From positions 310,001 to 374,000 of the forward strand of contig NZ_CP048812.1 in assembly GCF_010977575.1 (NCBI RefSeq): a DNA stretch of 64,000 nt, read 5' to 3'. Below are positions 1 through 9,616 of the stretch, piece by piece. The notes under the pieces are model-generated. The model was not told the DNA's origin. It saw only the letters and a list, made by a program, of their open reading frames with translations, and searched no databases. This DNA is from Halomonas socia. GTDB lineage: Bacteria; Pseudomonadota; Gammaproteobacteria; Pseudomonadales; Halomonadaceae. Each line of letters starts with the position of its first letter. The first letter of the stretch is position 1. The translations under genes and the position numbers were made by a program.

Positions 1-2
1 AC

Positions 3-1022
3 CGCCTCAATACCGGTATCGAGAACTATACCGGCTTTATCAGCATCGTCGCGGTGGTGGTCTTCGCAGTGGGGGCCGCCGGCATCGTATTGATGATCTG
101 GTGGGGCTTTCGCCACTATATCGAACGCCCGCTCAATCGCCTCCTGGGGGTCATGGAACGGGTCGAGAAAGGCGACCGCAGCCAGCGCGCGGCGATCGAC
201 GGCCCCACCGAGTATCGCAAGCTGTCGCTGGCCCTCAACGGCATGCTCGATGCCATGGCCGAGAAGGACACCGACATCGAGGCCCGCCAGCGCAAGGAGA
301 TCGAGCTCGAGAAGCGCCTGCGCAAGTCGAAGAAGCTCGCCGAGCTTGGCGTGTTGGCCGCCGGCGTCGCCCACGAGATCGGCGCGCCGCTGACGGTGAT
401 CAACGGCCAGGCCCAGCGGTTGGCACGCCGCGAGGTAATCGGCGAAGACGAGCGCGCCAAGCTGGGCCGCATCCGCAGCGAGGTCGAGCGCATCGTGGTG
501 ATCGTGCGCCAGCTAATGGAGCTGGGCCGCCAGCACAATGTCGAGAAGGAGAGCTGCCAGCTCGACGAGCTGATCGCCTCAGCGATCGACCTGCTCGAGG
601 ACGAGCTCGAACGCCTCGGCAGCCGCGTCGAGGTCGACCTGCCCGCCCCCGCACCACAGTTGACGGTCAACGGCCAGCAGTTGACCCAGGTGTTCACCAA
701 CCTGATGCACAACGCCCTACAGGCCAACCCCGGCGGGCATATCCGGGTCAGCGCCGAGACGCTCAACGGCGAGCTGCATATCAAGGTCGAGGACGATGGC
801 CCAGGCATCGGCGAGGCCAACAAGAACCGCGTCTTCGACCCCTTCTTCACCACCAAACCGGTCGGCCAGGGCAGCGGCTTGGGCCTGTCGATGGTTCACC
901 GTATCATCAACGACCACGGTGGTACCGTGGGGGTCTTCGACAGCGCCCTCGGCGGCGCCGGGTTCGAACTGACCTTCCCCGCCGAAGACCCGACACCCAC
1001 GCAAGGAGCGCAACCCGCATGA
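3..1022 (+). CDS. Sensor histidine kinase, 5' end outside the window
   Basis: Membrane sensor kinase that autophosphorylates on His and passes phosphate to the response regulator encoded 13 bp downstream. The frame is open from the window edge, so the sensor domain and start lie upstream. Visible in order are a transmembrane helix (about the first 35 residues seen), a HAMP linker, a HisKA H-box GVAHEIGAPLTVI, an N-box NLMHNALQAN, a G1 box EDDGPGIG, and F/G2 boxes around FDPFFTTKP and GSGLGLSMV. The architecture matches NtrB/ZraS-type kinases that pair with sigma-54 activators. The signal sensed cannot be deduced. The family call is firm; the partial status follows from the lack of an upstream stop. 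Confidence 0.93.
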   Translation, partial: RLNTGIENYTGFISIVAVVVFAVGAAGIVLMIWWGFRHYIERPLNRLLGVMERVEKGDRSQRAAIDGPTEYRKLSLALNGMLDAMAEKDTDIEARQRKEIELEKRLRKSKKLAELGVLAAGVAHEIGAPLTVINGQAQRLARREVIGEDERAKLGRIRSEVERIVVIVRQLMELGRQHNVEKESCQLDELIASAIDLLEDELERLGSRVEVDLPAPAPQLTVNGQQLTQVFTNLMHNALQANPGGHIRVSAETLNGELHIKVEDDGPGIGEANKNRVFDPFFTTKPVGQGSGLGLSMVHRIINDHGGTVGVFDSALGGAGFELTFPAEDPTPTQGAQPA

Positions 1023-1035
1023 CAAGGAGACTTTC

Positions 1036-2406
<1,371 letters not shown>

Positions 2407-2451
2407 GCCCCTCTTGTTCTAACTGCTCGGCAGTCGCATACCCGCACACAC

Positions 2452-2480
2452 CAACGGCGCCTACTGAGGCGCCGTTGTTG
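2452..2480 (+). terminator. Hairpin terminator after the two-component operon
   Basis: A 10-bp perfect stem (CAACGGCGCC / GGCGCCGTTG) with a 6-nt loop begins about 45 bp after the response-regulator stop. It is followed by only a short T-containing tail (TTGC). It lies between this operon and the convergent gene ending at 2530. Confidence 0.65.
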
Positions 2481-2529
2481 CAAGCGATCGAAGCACATCA
2501 GCCAACACGACTGACGGTTACCGCCGCGA

Positions 2530-2895
2530 TCAGTTAACCTCTTCTTCCTCTGGCAGCGGCTCGCCAGAGTGCTCAGCGGGCGGGTCCGCTTCGCCGGGCA
2601 TGGCCTCACCGCCATCACCGAAGCCAGCTTCCTCTTCTTCCGGCATGCCGGCTTCGGGCTCCTCCCCGGTCCCAGGCTCACCGGTGGTCGGATCGGCGGT
2701 ACCCTGCTCGGTATCGGCGGGGTCGGTCCCCGGAGTAGCCGGGTCCTGGGTGCCCGGTGAGGCAGGATCCGAGGTTCCCGCGGGATCGGCGGGCGCGCCG
2801 TTGTCATGCATATCGGCGATCGCCAGCGGACTGGCGGCAAGCCCCAGCGATACGCCAACAACACCGATCTTCTTCAAGAAAGCCTTGGACATCAT
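2530..2895 (-). CDS. Small acidic secreted protein, low complexity
   Basis: A 121-residue protein I do not recognise. The chosen start is the ATG at 2895, the first of two adjacent ATGs, because AGGAGG lies 9 nt upstream; a longer frame upstream has no such site. The N-terminus is a signal peptide (two Lys, hydrophobic stretch, cleavage likely after SPLAIA). The mature part is a Pro/Gly/Thr/Asp-rich tract (DPASPGTQDPATPGTDPAD) followed by Glu-rich segments, with almost no basic residues. It is probably periplasmic or exported and intrinsically disordered. The next upstream gene on the same strand encodes an acidic lipoprotein of similar style. No function can be assigned. Confidence 0.7.
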   Translation of the reverse strand: MMSKAFLKKIGVVGVSLGLAASPLAIADMHDNGAPADPAGTSDPASPGTQDPATPGTDPADTEQGTADPTTGEPGTGEEPEAGMPEEEEAGFGDGGEAMPGEADPPAEHSGEPLPEEEEVN

Positions 2896-3029
2896 CGCAA
2901 ACAACCTCCTGATCCAGTGTGGCCACATCCCTGTGTGGCCTGCCAGCGAACGTGTCGCCGGTCGACAAGCAAGGCCTCCGTGCCCCGCCATCATGCAATT
3001 GAACTACGATTCCCACATGGGGTGAACGA

Positions 3030-3284
3030 TCAAAACTCGTCGTCCTGATCCTCCATCATTGGATCTTCTTCCATCATGCCGTCGTCATCCATGGCGGGGT
3101 CGTCGCCCATACCCTCATCCATGCCGGGCTGTTCATCCATGGGCTGATCCGTGGCCGGATCCTCTTCCATCGGCGGCATATCGTCGTCATTTCCGCAACC
3201 TGCCAGTGCCAGGCTGCCCAGTAGCATGGCGGCAATCGAGGTGGCGGCCATGAATTTGCGACTTGCCTTGGTGCTTATGTTCAT
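3030..3284 (-). CDS. Small acidic lipoprotein rich in Asp, Glu and Met
   Basis: An 84-residue predicted lipoprotein. AGGAGG is 5 nt before the ATG. The signal sequence ends in a lipobox (LALAGC), so Cys30 would be lipidated. The mature part is built from short Asp/Glu/Met/Pro blocks such as MDEGMGDDPAMDDD, giving an extremely acidic, Met-rich tail. Such tails could bind cations or simply reflect halophile composition; neither is shown. The promoter region just upstream (about 3340-3400) is strikingly AT-rich for this genome. It may be cotranscribed with the acidic protein downstream, about 135 bp away. Family unknown. Confidence 0.72.
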   Translation of the reverse strand: MNISTKASRKFMAATSIAAMLLGSLALAGCGNDDDMPPMEEDPATDQPMDEQPGMDEGMGDDPAMDDDGMMEEDPMMEDQDDEF

Positions 3285-3415
3285 CCTTGCCTCCTGACGA
3301 TTGCTTGAGTGTCACCCAAGATCAAGCAGAAACCGTGCCATTTTTCTAAAAAATAAAAAAATCCGATAAAAAACAAATAGATAAAATTGTTACAGGTATG
3401 CCAAAGGCGCCACCA

Positions 3416-3438
3416 CCTGGCCCCTATAGTGGGCCAGG
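3416..3438 (-). terminator. Hairpin downstream of the formate dehydrogenase operon
   Basis: An 8-bp stem CCTGGCCC / GGGCCAGG with a 7-nt loop lies 38 bp beyond the stop of the last minus-strand gene of the formate dehydrogenase cluster. There is no clear T-run on the minus strand, so termination is inferred from position and stem only. Confidence 0.45.
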
Positions 3439-3475
3439 AGTGGTGAAAAATGACACATGGGTCGCAATGGCTAGA

Positions 3476-3709
3476 CTAGCGCGCCTGGAGGATATCTTCG
3501 ATGGCTCGACGCACCGATGGCAGCATGATCTCGCGCTGCTGCATCAGTGCGGCGATCTCCGCCTCCAGCCCCGGCACCCCGACCTCGCGCTGCCTGCGCC
3601 TGGCGAGCCGGGCGCAGGTCTCGGGGCAAGCGCCCTCGGGAAGCTGCACGCCCAGCGCCACCAGCCGCTGGCGAAAGTCGTCCCCATCGATCAGTTCGGC
3701 AATCATCAT
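3476..3709 (-). CDS. Small unknown protein at the end of the formate dehydrogenase operon
   Basis: Not recognised. The frame extends upstream to 3754. The ATG-ATG at 3709 is preferred because GAGGAGG lies 8 nt before it, while the ATG at 3754 has GGAGGA almost touching it. From 3709 the product is 77 residues, begins MMIAELIDGDDFRQRL, and carries a Cys pair in GACPETCARLARRR followed by a helical C-terminus. It lies about 55 bp after the catalytic subunit stop and is probably cotranscribed. Position suggests the small delta-subunit gene (FdsD) of soluble formate dehydrogenases, but the sequence does not look like FdsD as I know it. A role in assembling or maturing the enzyme is only a guess. 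Confidence 0.6.
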   Translation of the reverse strand: MMIAELIDGDDFRQRLVALGVQLPEGACPETCARLARRRQREVGVPGLEAEIAALMQQREIMLPSVRRAIEDILQAR

Positions 3710-3764
3710 GACATGGCCCTCCTCGCCTCCATCTCTCGCCTCCATCCCTCGCATTCCTCCGCAG

Positions 3765-6608
3765 CTAGGCCGGGGCCGTCGCAGCGGCCGACAAGCGGCA
3801 AGCGGCGTACTTGAACTCGGGGATCTTGCCGTAGGGATCCAGCGCCGGGTTGGTCAGCACGTTGGCCGCTGCCTCAGCGAAACAGAACGGCACGAACACC
3901 ATGCCGTCCGGCATCAGCATGTCGGCCCGGGCTCCCAGGGTGATCGAGCCGCGCCGGGTGGTAATGGTCAAGGCGTCGCCGGGCTGCAGGCCCAAGCGGC
4001 GCAGCTCGGCCGGCGAAAGGCTGGCCACCGCCTCGGGTTCGAGGTCGTCGAGCACCTTGGCACGCCGCGTCATCGAGCCGGTGTGCCAGTGCTCCAGCTG
4101 GCGCCCGGTGGTCAGCACCGTGGGGTAGTCGCCGTCGATGGGTTCGTCCGGTGGCAGCGGCACGGTGGCGCTGAAGCGGGCGCGGCCACTGGCGGTGGGG
4201 AAGGCATCGCTGAACACCACGTCGGCGCCGGGGGCATCGTCCGCCGGGCAGGGGTAGGTCACCGAGTCCTCGCGCTCGAGGCGCTCCCAGCTGATGTGGT
4301 CCAGCGACGGCATGCCGCACTGCATCTCGGCGAACACCTCGCGGGGATGGGTATAGTCCCAGGCCAGGCCAAAGCGCCGGGCGATCTCCTGGATGATCCA
4401 CCAGTCGGGCTTGGCGTCGCCAGGCAGCGGCATGGCGGCACGGCCCATCTGTACCTGGCGATTGGTGTTGGTGACGCTGCCGTCCTTCTCCGGCCACGCC
4501 GAGGCGGGCAGGATGACGTCGGCGAACTGGGCGGTCTCGGTGACGAACAGGTCCTGCACCACCAAGTGCTCGAGCTTGGCCAGGGCCGCCCGGGCGTGGT
4601 CGAGGTCGGGGTCGGACATGGCCGGATTCTCGCCCTGGATATACATGCCGCGAATGGTGCCAGCATGCACGGCGTCCATGATCTCGACCACGGTGAGGCC
4701 GGGCTCGGGATCGAGCTGGGTGTTCCACAGCTCCTCGAAGGCGCTGCGCACCTGGGCGTCGGAGACCGGCTGATAGTCGGGCATCACCATCGGGATCAGG
4801 CCGGCGTCCGAGGCGCCCTGGACGTTGTTCTGGCCGCGCAGCGGGTGCAGGCCGGTGCCCGGACGGCCGGTATGGCCGCAGGCCAGCGCCAGCGAGATCA
4901 GGCAGCGGGCGTTGTCGGTGCCGTGGGTGTGCTGGGAGATGCCCATGCCCCAGAAGATCATCGCCCGCTCGGCGGTGGCGTATTCCCGCGCTACCTGGCG
5001 GATCTCCTCGGCGCTGACGCCGCAGGCCGGCGCCATGACCTCGGGGGTCATCTCGGCGACGTGGGCCTTGAGCGCCTCGAAGCCCTCGGTGTGGGCGTCG
5101 ATATAAGCCTGGTCGTAGAGCCCCTCGCTGACGATGACGTTGAGCATGGCATTGAACAGCGAGACGTCGCTGCCCGGGGTGAAGCGCAGGGTCTGGTGGG
5201 CGTAGGCGCTCAGCGCCTGGCCGCGGGGGTCGATGACGATGAGCTTGGTGCCGCGCTTGGCGGCCTGCTTGAAGAAGGTCGCCGCCACCGGGTGGTTCAC
5301 GGTGGGATTACAGCCGGTGAGGATCACCACGTCGGCCTGCTCGGCCTGCATGAAGGAGGCGGTGACCGCGCCGGAGCCGATGCACTCCATCAGCGCCGCC
5401 ACCGAGCTGGCGTGACACAGCCGGGTGCAGTGGTCGACGTTGTTGGAGCCGAAGCCGGTGCGCACCAGCTTCTGAAACAGCCAGGCCTCCTCATTGGAGC
5501 ACTTGGCACTGCCGAAGCCGGCCAGCGCCGCCGGGCCGCGCTCGGCCTTGAGCGCGGTGAGACCGCCAGCGGCGGCGTCCAGCGCCTCCTCCCAGCTCGC
5601 CTCGCGGAAGTGACTCAGCGGCTGGGCCGGGTCGAAGTCGGGGTCGAGCCCCTTGGCCACCCCGGCCCGGCGGATCAGCGGCGTGGTCAGCCGCGCCGCA
5701 TGGCGCGGGTAGTCGAAGCCGAAGCGCCCCTTGACGCATAGCCGGTTGTGGTTGGAGGGCCCGTCGCGGCCCTCGACGAATAGGATCTCGTCATCCTTGA
5801 TGTGGTAGGTGAGCTGGCAGCCCACCCCGCAGTAGGGGCACACCGAGTCGACCTGACGATCGGCCACGCGGGAGTCACCGCGGCCCTGGGCGTCGATCAG
5901 CGTGGCCGGCATCAGCGCGCCGGTGGGACAGGCCTGGACGCACTCGCCGCAGGCCACGCAGGTGCTCTCGCCCATGGGGTCGTCGAAGTCGAAGACGATC
6001 TTGGAGGCCGCGCCGCGATGGGCCAGGCCGATCACGTCGTTGACCTGCACCTCGCGGCAGGCGCGCACGCACAGGTTGCACTCGATGCAGGCGTCGAGGT
6101 TGACGTGCATCGCCGAGTGACTGGCGTCATGGCCCGCGGCATGCGGCAAGGCCTCGTCGTCGCGCGCGGCGACGTGATGCACCGTGGGCGCATCGCGCTC
6201 GCTGCGCGGCGGCAGCCACTCACGCACCGCCGTGGCATCGATGGCCAGCTGATCGGCCATGGCCCAGAAGTGGCTGGCACGGTCGGGGCTCTGCTCGCGC
6301 TCGGGCTGGTCGGCGATCAGCAGCTCCATGACCGCTTCGCGGGAGATCCGCGCCCGCTCTGAGGTGGCGCTGTTGACCACCATGCCCGGCGCGGCCTGGC
6401 GCAGGCAGCTCGCCGCCAGCGCTCGCTCGCCGTCGATCTCGACCATGCAGGCGCGGCAGTTGCCATCGGCGCGGTAGCCGTGGGCGTCCTTGTAGCACAG
6501 GTGGGGAATGGTCTCGCCGGCGCGCTTGGCCACCTGCCATAGCGTCTCGCCGGGATGGGCGATGACCTCGACGCCGTCGAGCGTCAGGCTGAAATTCTGT
6601 TCGCTCAT
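3765..6608 (-). CDS. fdsA: NAD-dependent formate dehydrogenase, catalytic alpha subunit
   Basis: Cytoplasmic molybdenum (or tungsten) formate dehydrogenase large subunit that oxidises formate to CO2. From the upstream in-frame ATG at 6614 it would be 949 residues. The ATG at 6608 is preferred because AAGGGAG sits 6 nt before it but touches the first ATG. Domains (numbered from 6614): an N-terminal [2Fe-2S] ferredoxin domain (C40, C53, C56, C70), a His/Cys-ligated cluster region, two [4Fe-4S] motifs (CIECNLCVRAC, CVACGECVQACPTG), the catalytic FeS motif CPYCGVGCQLTYH, then the bis-MGD domains. The active-site region reads HCTRLCHASS, so the metal ligand is Cys (TGT codon), not selenocysteine. 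The C-terminal molydopterin-dinucleotide-binding domain is complete. The electron-accepting subunit gene lies 11 bp upstream. Confidence 0.95.
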   Translation of the reverse strand: MSEQNFSLTLDGVEVIAHPGETLWQVAKRAGETIPHLCYKDAHGYRADGNCRACMVEIDGERALAASCLRQAAPGMVVNSATSERARISREAVMELLIADQPEREQSPDRASHFWAMADQLAIDATAVREWLPPRSERDAPTVHHVAARDDEALPHAAGHDASHSAMHVNLDACIECNLCVRACREVQVNDVIGLAHRGAASKIVFDFDDPMGESTCVACGECVQACPTGALMPATLIDAQGRGDSRVADRQVDSVCPYCGVGCQLTYHIKDDEILFVEGRDGPSNHNRLCVKGRFGFDYPRHAARLTTPLIRRAGVAKGLDPDFDPAQPLSHFREASWEEALDAAAGGLTALKAERGPAALAGFGSAKCSNEEAWLFQKLVRTGFGSNNVDHCTRLCHASSVAALMECIGSGAVTASFMQAEQADVVILTGCNPTVNHPVAATFFKQAAKRGTKLIVIDPRGQALSAYAHQTLRFTPGSDVSLFNAMLNVIVSEGLYDQAYIDAHTEGFEALKAHVAEMTPEVMAPACGVSAEEIRQVAREYATAERAMIFWGMGISQHTHGTDNARCLISLALACGHTGRPGTGLHPLRGQNNVQGASDAGLIPMVMPDYQPVSDAQVRSAFEELWNTQLDPEPGLTVVEIMDAVHAGTIRGMYIQGENPAMSDPDLDHARAALAKLEHLVVQDLFVTETAQFADVILPASAWPEKDGSVTNTNRQVQMGRAAMPLPGDAKPDWWIIQEIARRFGLAWDYTHPREVFAEMQCGMPSLDHISWERLEREDSVTYPCPADDAPGADVVFSDAFPTASGRARFSATVPLPPDEPIDGDYPTVLTTGRQLEHWHTGSMTRRAKVLDDLEPEAVASLSPAELRRLGLQPGDALTITTRRGSITLGARADMLMPDGMVFVPFCFAEAAANVLTNPALDPYGKIPEFKYAACRLSAAATAPA

Positions 6609-6619
6609 GCTCATCTCCC

Positions 6620-8368
6620 TTAGCCCTTGACGATGACGTGCTGGGCAGCGAGTTCACCGCGGAAGTCCCTGAGCAGCCCCAGCACCGGATTGGGCGCCGC
6701 CTGGCCGAGGCCGCAGATCGAGGCGTCCATCATCACCTGGGACAGGCGCTCGAGGTCGGCGGCGTGCCACTCGTCGCGCTCGAGCAGGGTCAACATCTTC
6801 TCGGTGCCGACCCGGCACGGCGTGCACTGCCCGCACGACTCGTCGGCGAAGAACGCCAGCAGGTTGGCGGCCGCGCCGCGCAGGTCGTCCCGGTTCGAGA
6901 GCACGATCACCGCCGCCGAGCCGATAAAGCAGCCCTCGGCCTGCAGGGTGTCGAAGTCCAGCGGGATATCCGCCTTGCTGGCCGGCAGGATGCCTCCGGA
7001 GGCGCCACCCGGCAGGTAGGCGGCGAGGCGATGGCCGTCGGCCATGCCGCCGCCGTACTCCTCGACCAGCTCATTCAGGGTGATGCCCGCCGGGGCCAGG
7101 TGCACGCCGGGGCGCTTGACCCGCCCGGACAGCGAGAAGCTGCGCAGGCCGCTGCGCCCGTGGCGGCCATGGCCGGCGAACCACTCGGCACCGCGCTGCC
7201 AGATCAGCGGGATCCAGTAGACGGTCTCGACGTTGTTGACCAGGGTCGGGCGGTCGAACAGGCCGCGCTGGGCGACGAACGGCGGCCGGTGGCGCGGTTT
7301 GCCGGGCTTGCCCTCCAGCGACTCGATCATCGCCGACTCCTCGCCGCAGATATAGGCGCCGGCGCCGCGCCGCATCACCACGTAGCCGGGGCTAACCAGG
7401 CCGGCGACCTCGAGCTCGGCGATCGCCTCGTGCAGCACGCGGTGCAGGCCGGGGTACTCGTCGCGCAGGTAGATGTAGAGCGCCTCGGCGTCCACCGCCC
7501 AGGCGCTGACCAGCGCGCCCTCGAGGAAGCGGTGCGGCGCCTGCTCCATATAGTAACGGTCCTTGAAGGTACCCGGCTCGCCCTCGTCGGCGTTGATCGC
7601 GCAGTAGCGCGGCCCCGGCTCCTGGCGCACGAAGGTCCACTTCTTGAAGGTCGGGAAACCGGCCCCGCCCAGGCCGCGCAGGTTGGCCGCCTCGAGGGTC
7701 TGCATCAGGCTGTCGACGCTCACTTCATCGCGCCGACAGGCGTCGAGTAGCACATAGCCGCCCTCGTCGCGGTAGGCGTCGAGCCGCTGCCAGTCGACGG
7801 CCTCGGGATGAAAATGGCCGGTATCGACCACCGCCTCCACCGCCTCGCGGCTGGCGTGCAGTACATGGCGGTGGCCGACCTCGACCACCGGCGCGCTCTC
7901 GCAGCGGCCCATGCAGGGCGCACGCCGCACCCGCACCTGGGCCGGGTCGACGCCGGGCTCGAGCTCGCCCTGCAGCGCCGCGGCGCCGGCCAGTTGGCAG
8001 GACAGCGAGTCGCAGACGCGGATGGTCACCGCCGGCGGCGGCGCCTGGTCGTCGTGGACCACATCGAAGTGTGCGTAGAAGGTCGCCGTCTCATACACCG
8101 TCGCCATGGGCAGGTTCATGTAGGCGGCCAGGGCGCGCAGGTTGGCCATCGACAAGTGGCCGTGGTGGTCCTGGATCAGGTGCAGGTGCTCGATCAGCAG
8201 ATCGCGGCGCTGTAGCGACGGGGCCTTGCGCTCGTCGCCGAGCAGCGCTCGCAACGTCACCAGCGCCTCGGGGGCCAGCTCGCGGCCGCGGGGCGTGCCG
8301 CGGAAGCGACGCACGGGGGTCACGGGGGTCTCGGTCATGGGCGTGCTCGTTGTCGTTGAATCACTCAT
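6620..8368 (-). CDS. fdsB: Formate dehydrogenase diaphorase subunit, NuoE-NuoF fusion
   Basis: Transfers electrons from the catalytic subunit to NAD+. It is a fusion of a NuoE-like [2Fe-2S] domain (about the first 180 residues; ligands in CDSLSC and CMGRCE) and a NuoF-like domain with FMN motif GLGGAGFP, an NADH-binding region (INADEGEPGTFKDR, GAGAYICGEES), and a C-terminal [4Fe-4S] set (ESCGQCTPCRVG plus a later Cys). In Cupriavidus-type enzymes these are separate FdsG and FdsB polypeptides. The first ATG in frame is at 8368 (582 residues); a TTG at 8404 is possible. Neither has a good ribosome-binding site, so the start is uncertain. It is the promoter-proximal gene of the operon. Confidence 0.93.
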   Translation of the reverse strand: MSDSTTTSTPMTETPVTPVRRFRGTPRGRELAPEALVTLRALLGDERKAPSLQRRDLLIEHLHLIQDHHGHLSMANLRALAAYMNLPMATVYETATFYAHFDVVHDDQAPPPAVTIRVCDSLSCQLAGAAALQGELEPGVDPAQVRVRRAPCMGRCESAPVVEVGHRHVLHASREAVEAVVDTGHFHPEAVDWQRLDAYRDEGGYVLLDACRRDEVSVDSLMQTLEAANLRGLGGAGFPTFKKWTFVRQEPGPRYCAINADEGEPGTFKDRYYMEQAPHRFLEGALVSAWAVDAEALYIYLRDEYPGLHRVLHEAIAELEVAGLVSPGYVVMRRGAGAYICGEESAMIESLEGKPGKPRHRPPFVAQRGLFDRPTLVNNVETVYWIPLIWQRGAEWFAGHGRHGRSGLRSFSLSGRVKRPGVHLAPAGITLNELVEEYGGGMADGHRLAAYLPGGASGGILPASKADIPLDFDTLQAEGCFIGSAAVIVLSNRDDLRGAAANLLAFFADESCGQCTPCRVGTEKMLTLLERDEWHAADLERLSQVMMDASICGLGQAAPNPVLGLLRDFRGELAAQHVIVKG

Positions 8369-8457
8369 CGTCGTGGCAATGGCACCGGCCAAAAAATGAA
8401 ACAATTTGTTATCACAGCATTGAAGTTCTATAAATCGGCATTATCTTTAACGGTGCA

Positions 8458-8515
8458 CGTCACAGTAAAGGATGCGCTGTCACAGCCAGTCTGTCACATA
8501 GCATAGACGCTATGT
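8458..8515. promoter_or_regulatory. Repeated TGTCACA elements and an inverted repeat upstream of the formate dehydrogenase operon
   Basis: The divergent region between the formate dehydrogenase operon (minus) and the csbD-type gene (plus) holds CGTCACA at 8458 and TGTCACA at 8478 and 8492, followed by the inverted repeat ACATAGC-N6-GCTATGT at 8496-8515. Such repeats suggest operator half-sites for a regulator of one or both transcription units. The regulator is unknown. Confidence 0.4.
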
Positions 8516-8613
8516 TCGCCACACACGGCGAACGCCTCCCTGAAAACGACGTCAGGGCCGCGAGCAGATCACGCTGTGGATACGGATCATGGCAACCACA
8601 AGGAGGAGCCGCC

Positions 8614-8811
8614 ATGAATTGGGACCAGATAGAAGGACGCTGGAAGGAATTTCAAGGCAAGGCCCGCGAGAGCTGGGGCGAGCTGACCAACGACGAGCTC
8701 GACCAGATCGCCGGCAAGAAGGATCGAATGATCGGTAAACTGCAGACCAAGTACGGCATCTCCAAGGAAGAAGCAGAAAAACGCGCCAACGACTGGGCCG
8801 CCAAGCTGTAA
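8614..8811 (+). CDS. CsbD family stress protein
   Basis: A 65-residue CsbD-family protein (E. coli YjbJ type) of unknown molecular function, often induced in stationary phase or by osmotic stress in other bacteria. The ATG at 8614 follows AAGGAGG at a good distance; a longer upstream frame is not supported. The sequence begins MNWDQIEGRWKEFQGKARE and is a short helical bundle typical of the family, which is usually 60-70 residues. The next gene, about 50 bp downstream on the same strand, encodes a PRC-barrel protein, and the two probably form one stress-responsive unit. Confidence 0.92.
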   Translation: MNWDQIEGRWKEFQGKARESWGELTNDELDQIAGKKDRMIGKLQTKYGISKEEAEKRANDWAAKL

Positions 8812-8861
8812 ACGGCACCCAAACAGTGACACCACGAAAGGACCATCGAGGAGATCACAGT

Positions 8862-9368
8862 ATGCGCAAGACTACTCTCGCACTCAGCATTTCTCTCGCC
8901 GCCAGTGGCATGGCGCTGGCGGGTACCGCTCAGGCTGAGGCCGAAGGCCTCTACTCGGCCGATGCGATCATGGATGCCGATGTCTACCTGGACAGCGACC
9001 CGGACGAGAACGTCGGTGACGTCGAGGATATCCTGCTCGACGACGACATGAGCGTTCAGGCCATCGTCATCGAGACCGGTGCCACCCTGGGTCTTGGCGG
9101 CCGCGACGTGGTGCTCGACAACGACCACTACCGCCTGGAAACCGAGACCGACGAAGACGGCGACACCGTGCACCGCGTCTATGTCGATGCCACCGCAGAC
9201 GAGTTCGCCGATCTGCCCGAATACGATCGCGACTGGTGGAATCAGGCCCGCGAGAACGCTGCCGAAGCCTGGGAAGCCACTCGCGAGGGCGCCCAGAGCG
9301 CCTGGCAGCGCACCCGTGAGGGTGCCGAAAGCATCGGCGACACGGTCGGCGAAACCGTCAATAACTGA
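8862..9368 (+). CDS. Secreted PRC-barrel domain protein with C-terminal amphipathic repeats
   Basis: A 168-residue exported protein. The start at 8862 has GAGGAG upstream. A signal peptide ends near GTAQAEA. A PRC-barrel-like domain follows (about residues 28-120: SADAIMDADVYLD, VGDVEDILLDD, DVVLDNDHY). The C-terminal 45 residues contain 11-residue-like amphipathic repeats (ARENAAEAWEATREGAQSAW), as in LEA- or apolipoprotein-like helices. This suggests binding to membranes or partners under stress. It pairs with the CsbD gene upstream and is strongly acidic. The domain call is fairly sure; the role is inferred. Confidence 0.82.
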   Translation: MRKTTLALSISLAASGMALAGTAQAEAEGLYSADAIMDADVYLDSDPDENVGDVEDILLDDDMSVQAIVIETGATLGLGGRDVVLDNDHYRLETETDEDGDTVHRVYVDATADEFADLPEYDRDWWNQARENAAEAWEATREGAQSAWQRTREGAESIGDTVGETVNN

Positions 9369-9405
9369 TGTCGTCCTGACCGACGCCGCTGTTCGGCGCC
9401 GTTCA

Positions 9406-9435
9406 ACAGGCCCGCCATTTGGCGGGCCTGTCTTT
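9406..9435 (+). terminator. Rho-independent terminator after the PRC-barrel gene
   Basis: An 11-bp stem ACAGGCCCGCC / GGCGGGCCTGT with a 4-nt loop, followed by CTTTG, lies 38 bp after the stop codon. Confidence 0.75.
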
Positions 9436-9616
9436 GTATGATAGAGGTCAGACATGGCGAGGTCGCATCGGCGATATCGACGCTGCGCGACCTGCCCAAT
9501 AATGGCCCTAGCGCTGAGTTCATCTGCATCTTACGGGCCGTTTGCCTGGCAATTCACTGGTAAAGCGTCACAATAACCGTGAGCCATCACAACATACGCA
9601 CAAGGGAGATTTCGCA

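Noticed and set aside
3501-5741. A long open frame (746 codons) on the plus strand, antisense to the formate dehydrogenase gene
   Set aside because: Shadow frame from GC-rich codon bias; Gly/His/Val/Ala-rich low-complexity translation, no family motif, and the opposite strand is clearly fdsA.
3765-6608. Selenocysteine in formate dehydrogenase
   Set aside because: The active-site codon is TGT (Cys) and no in-frame TGA occurs.
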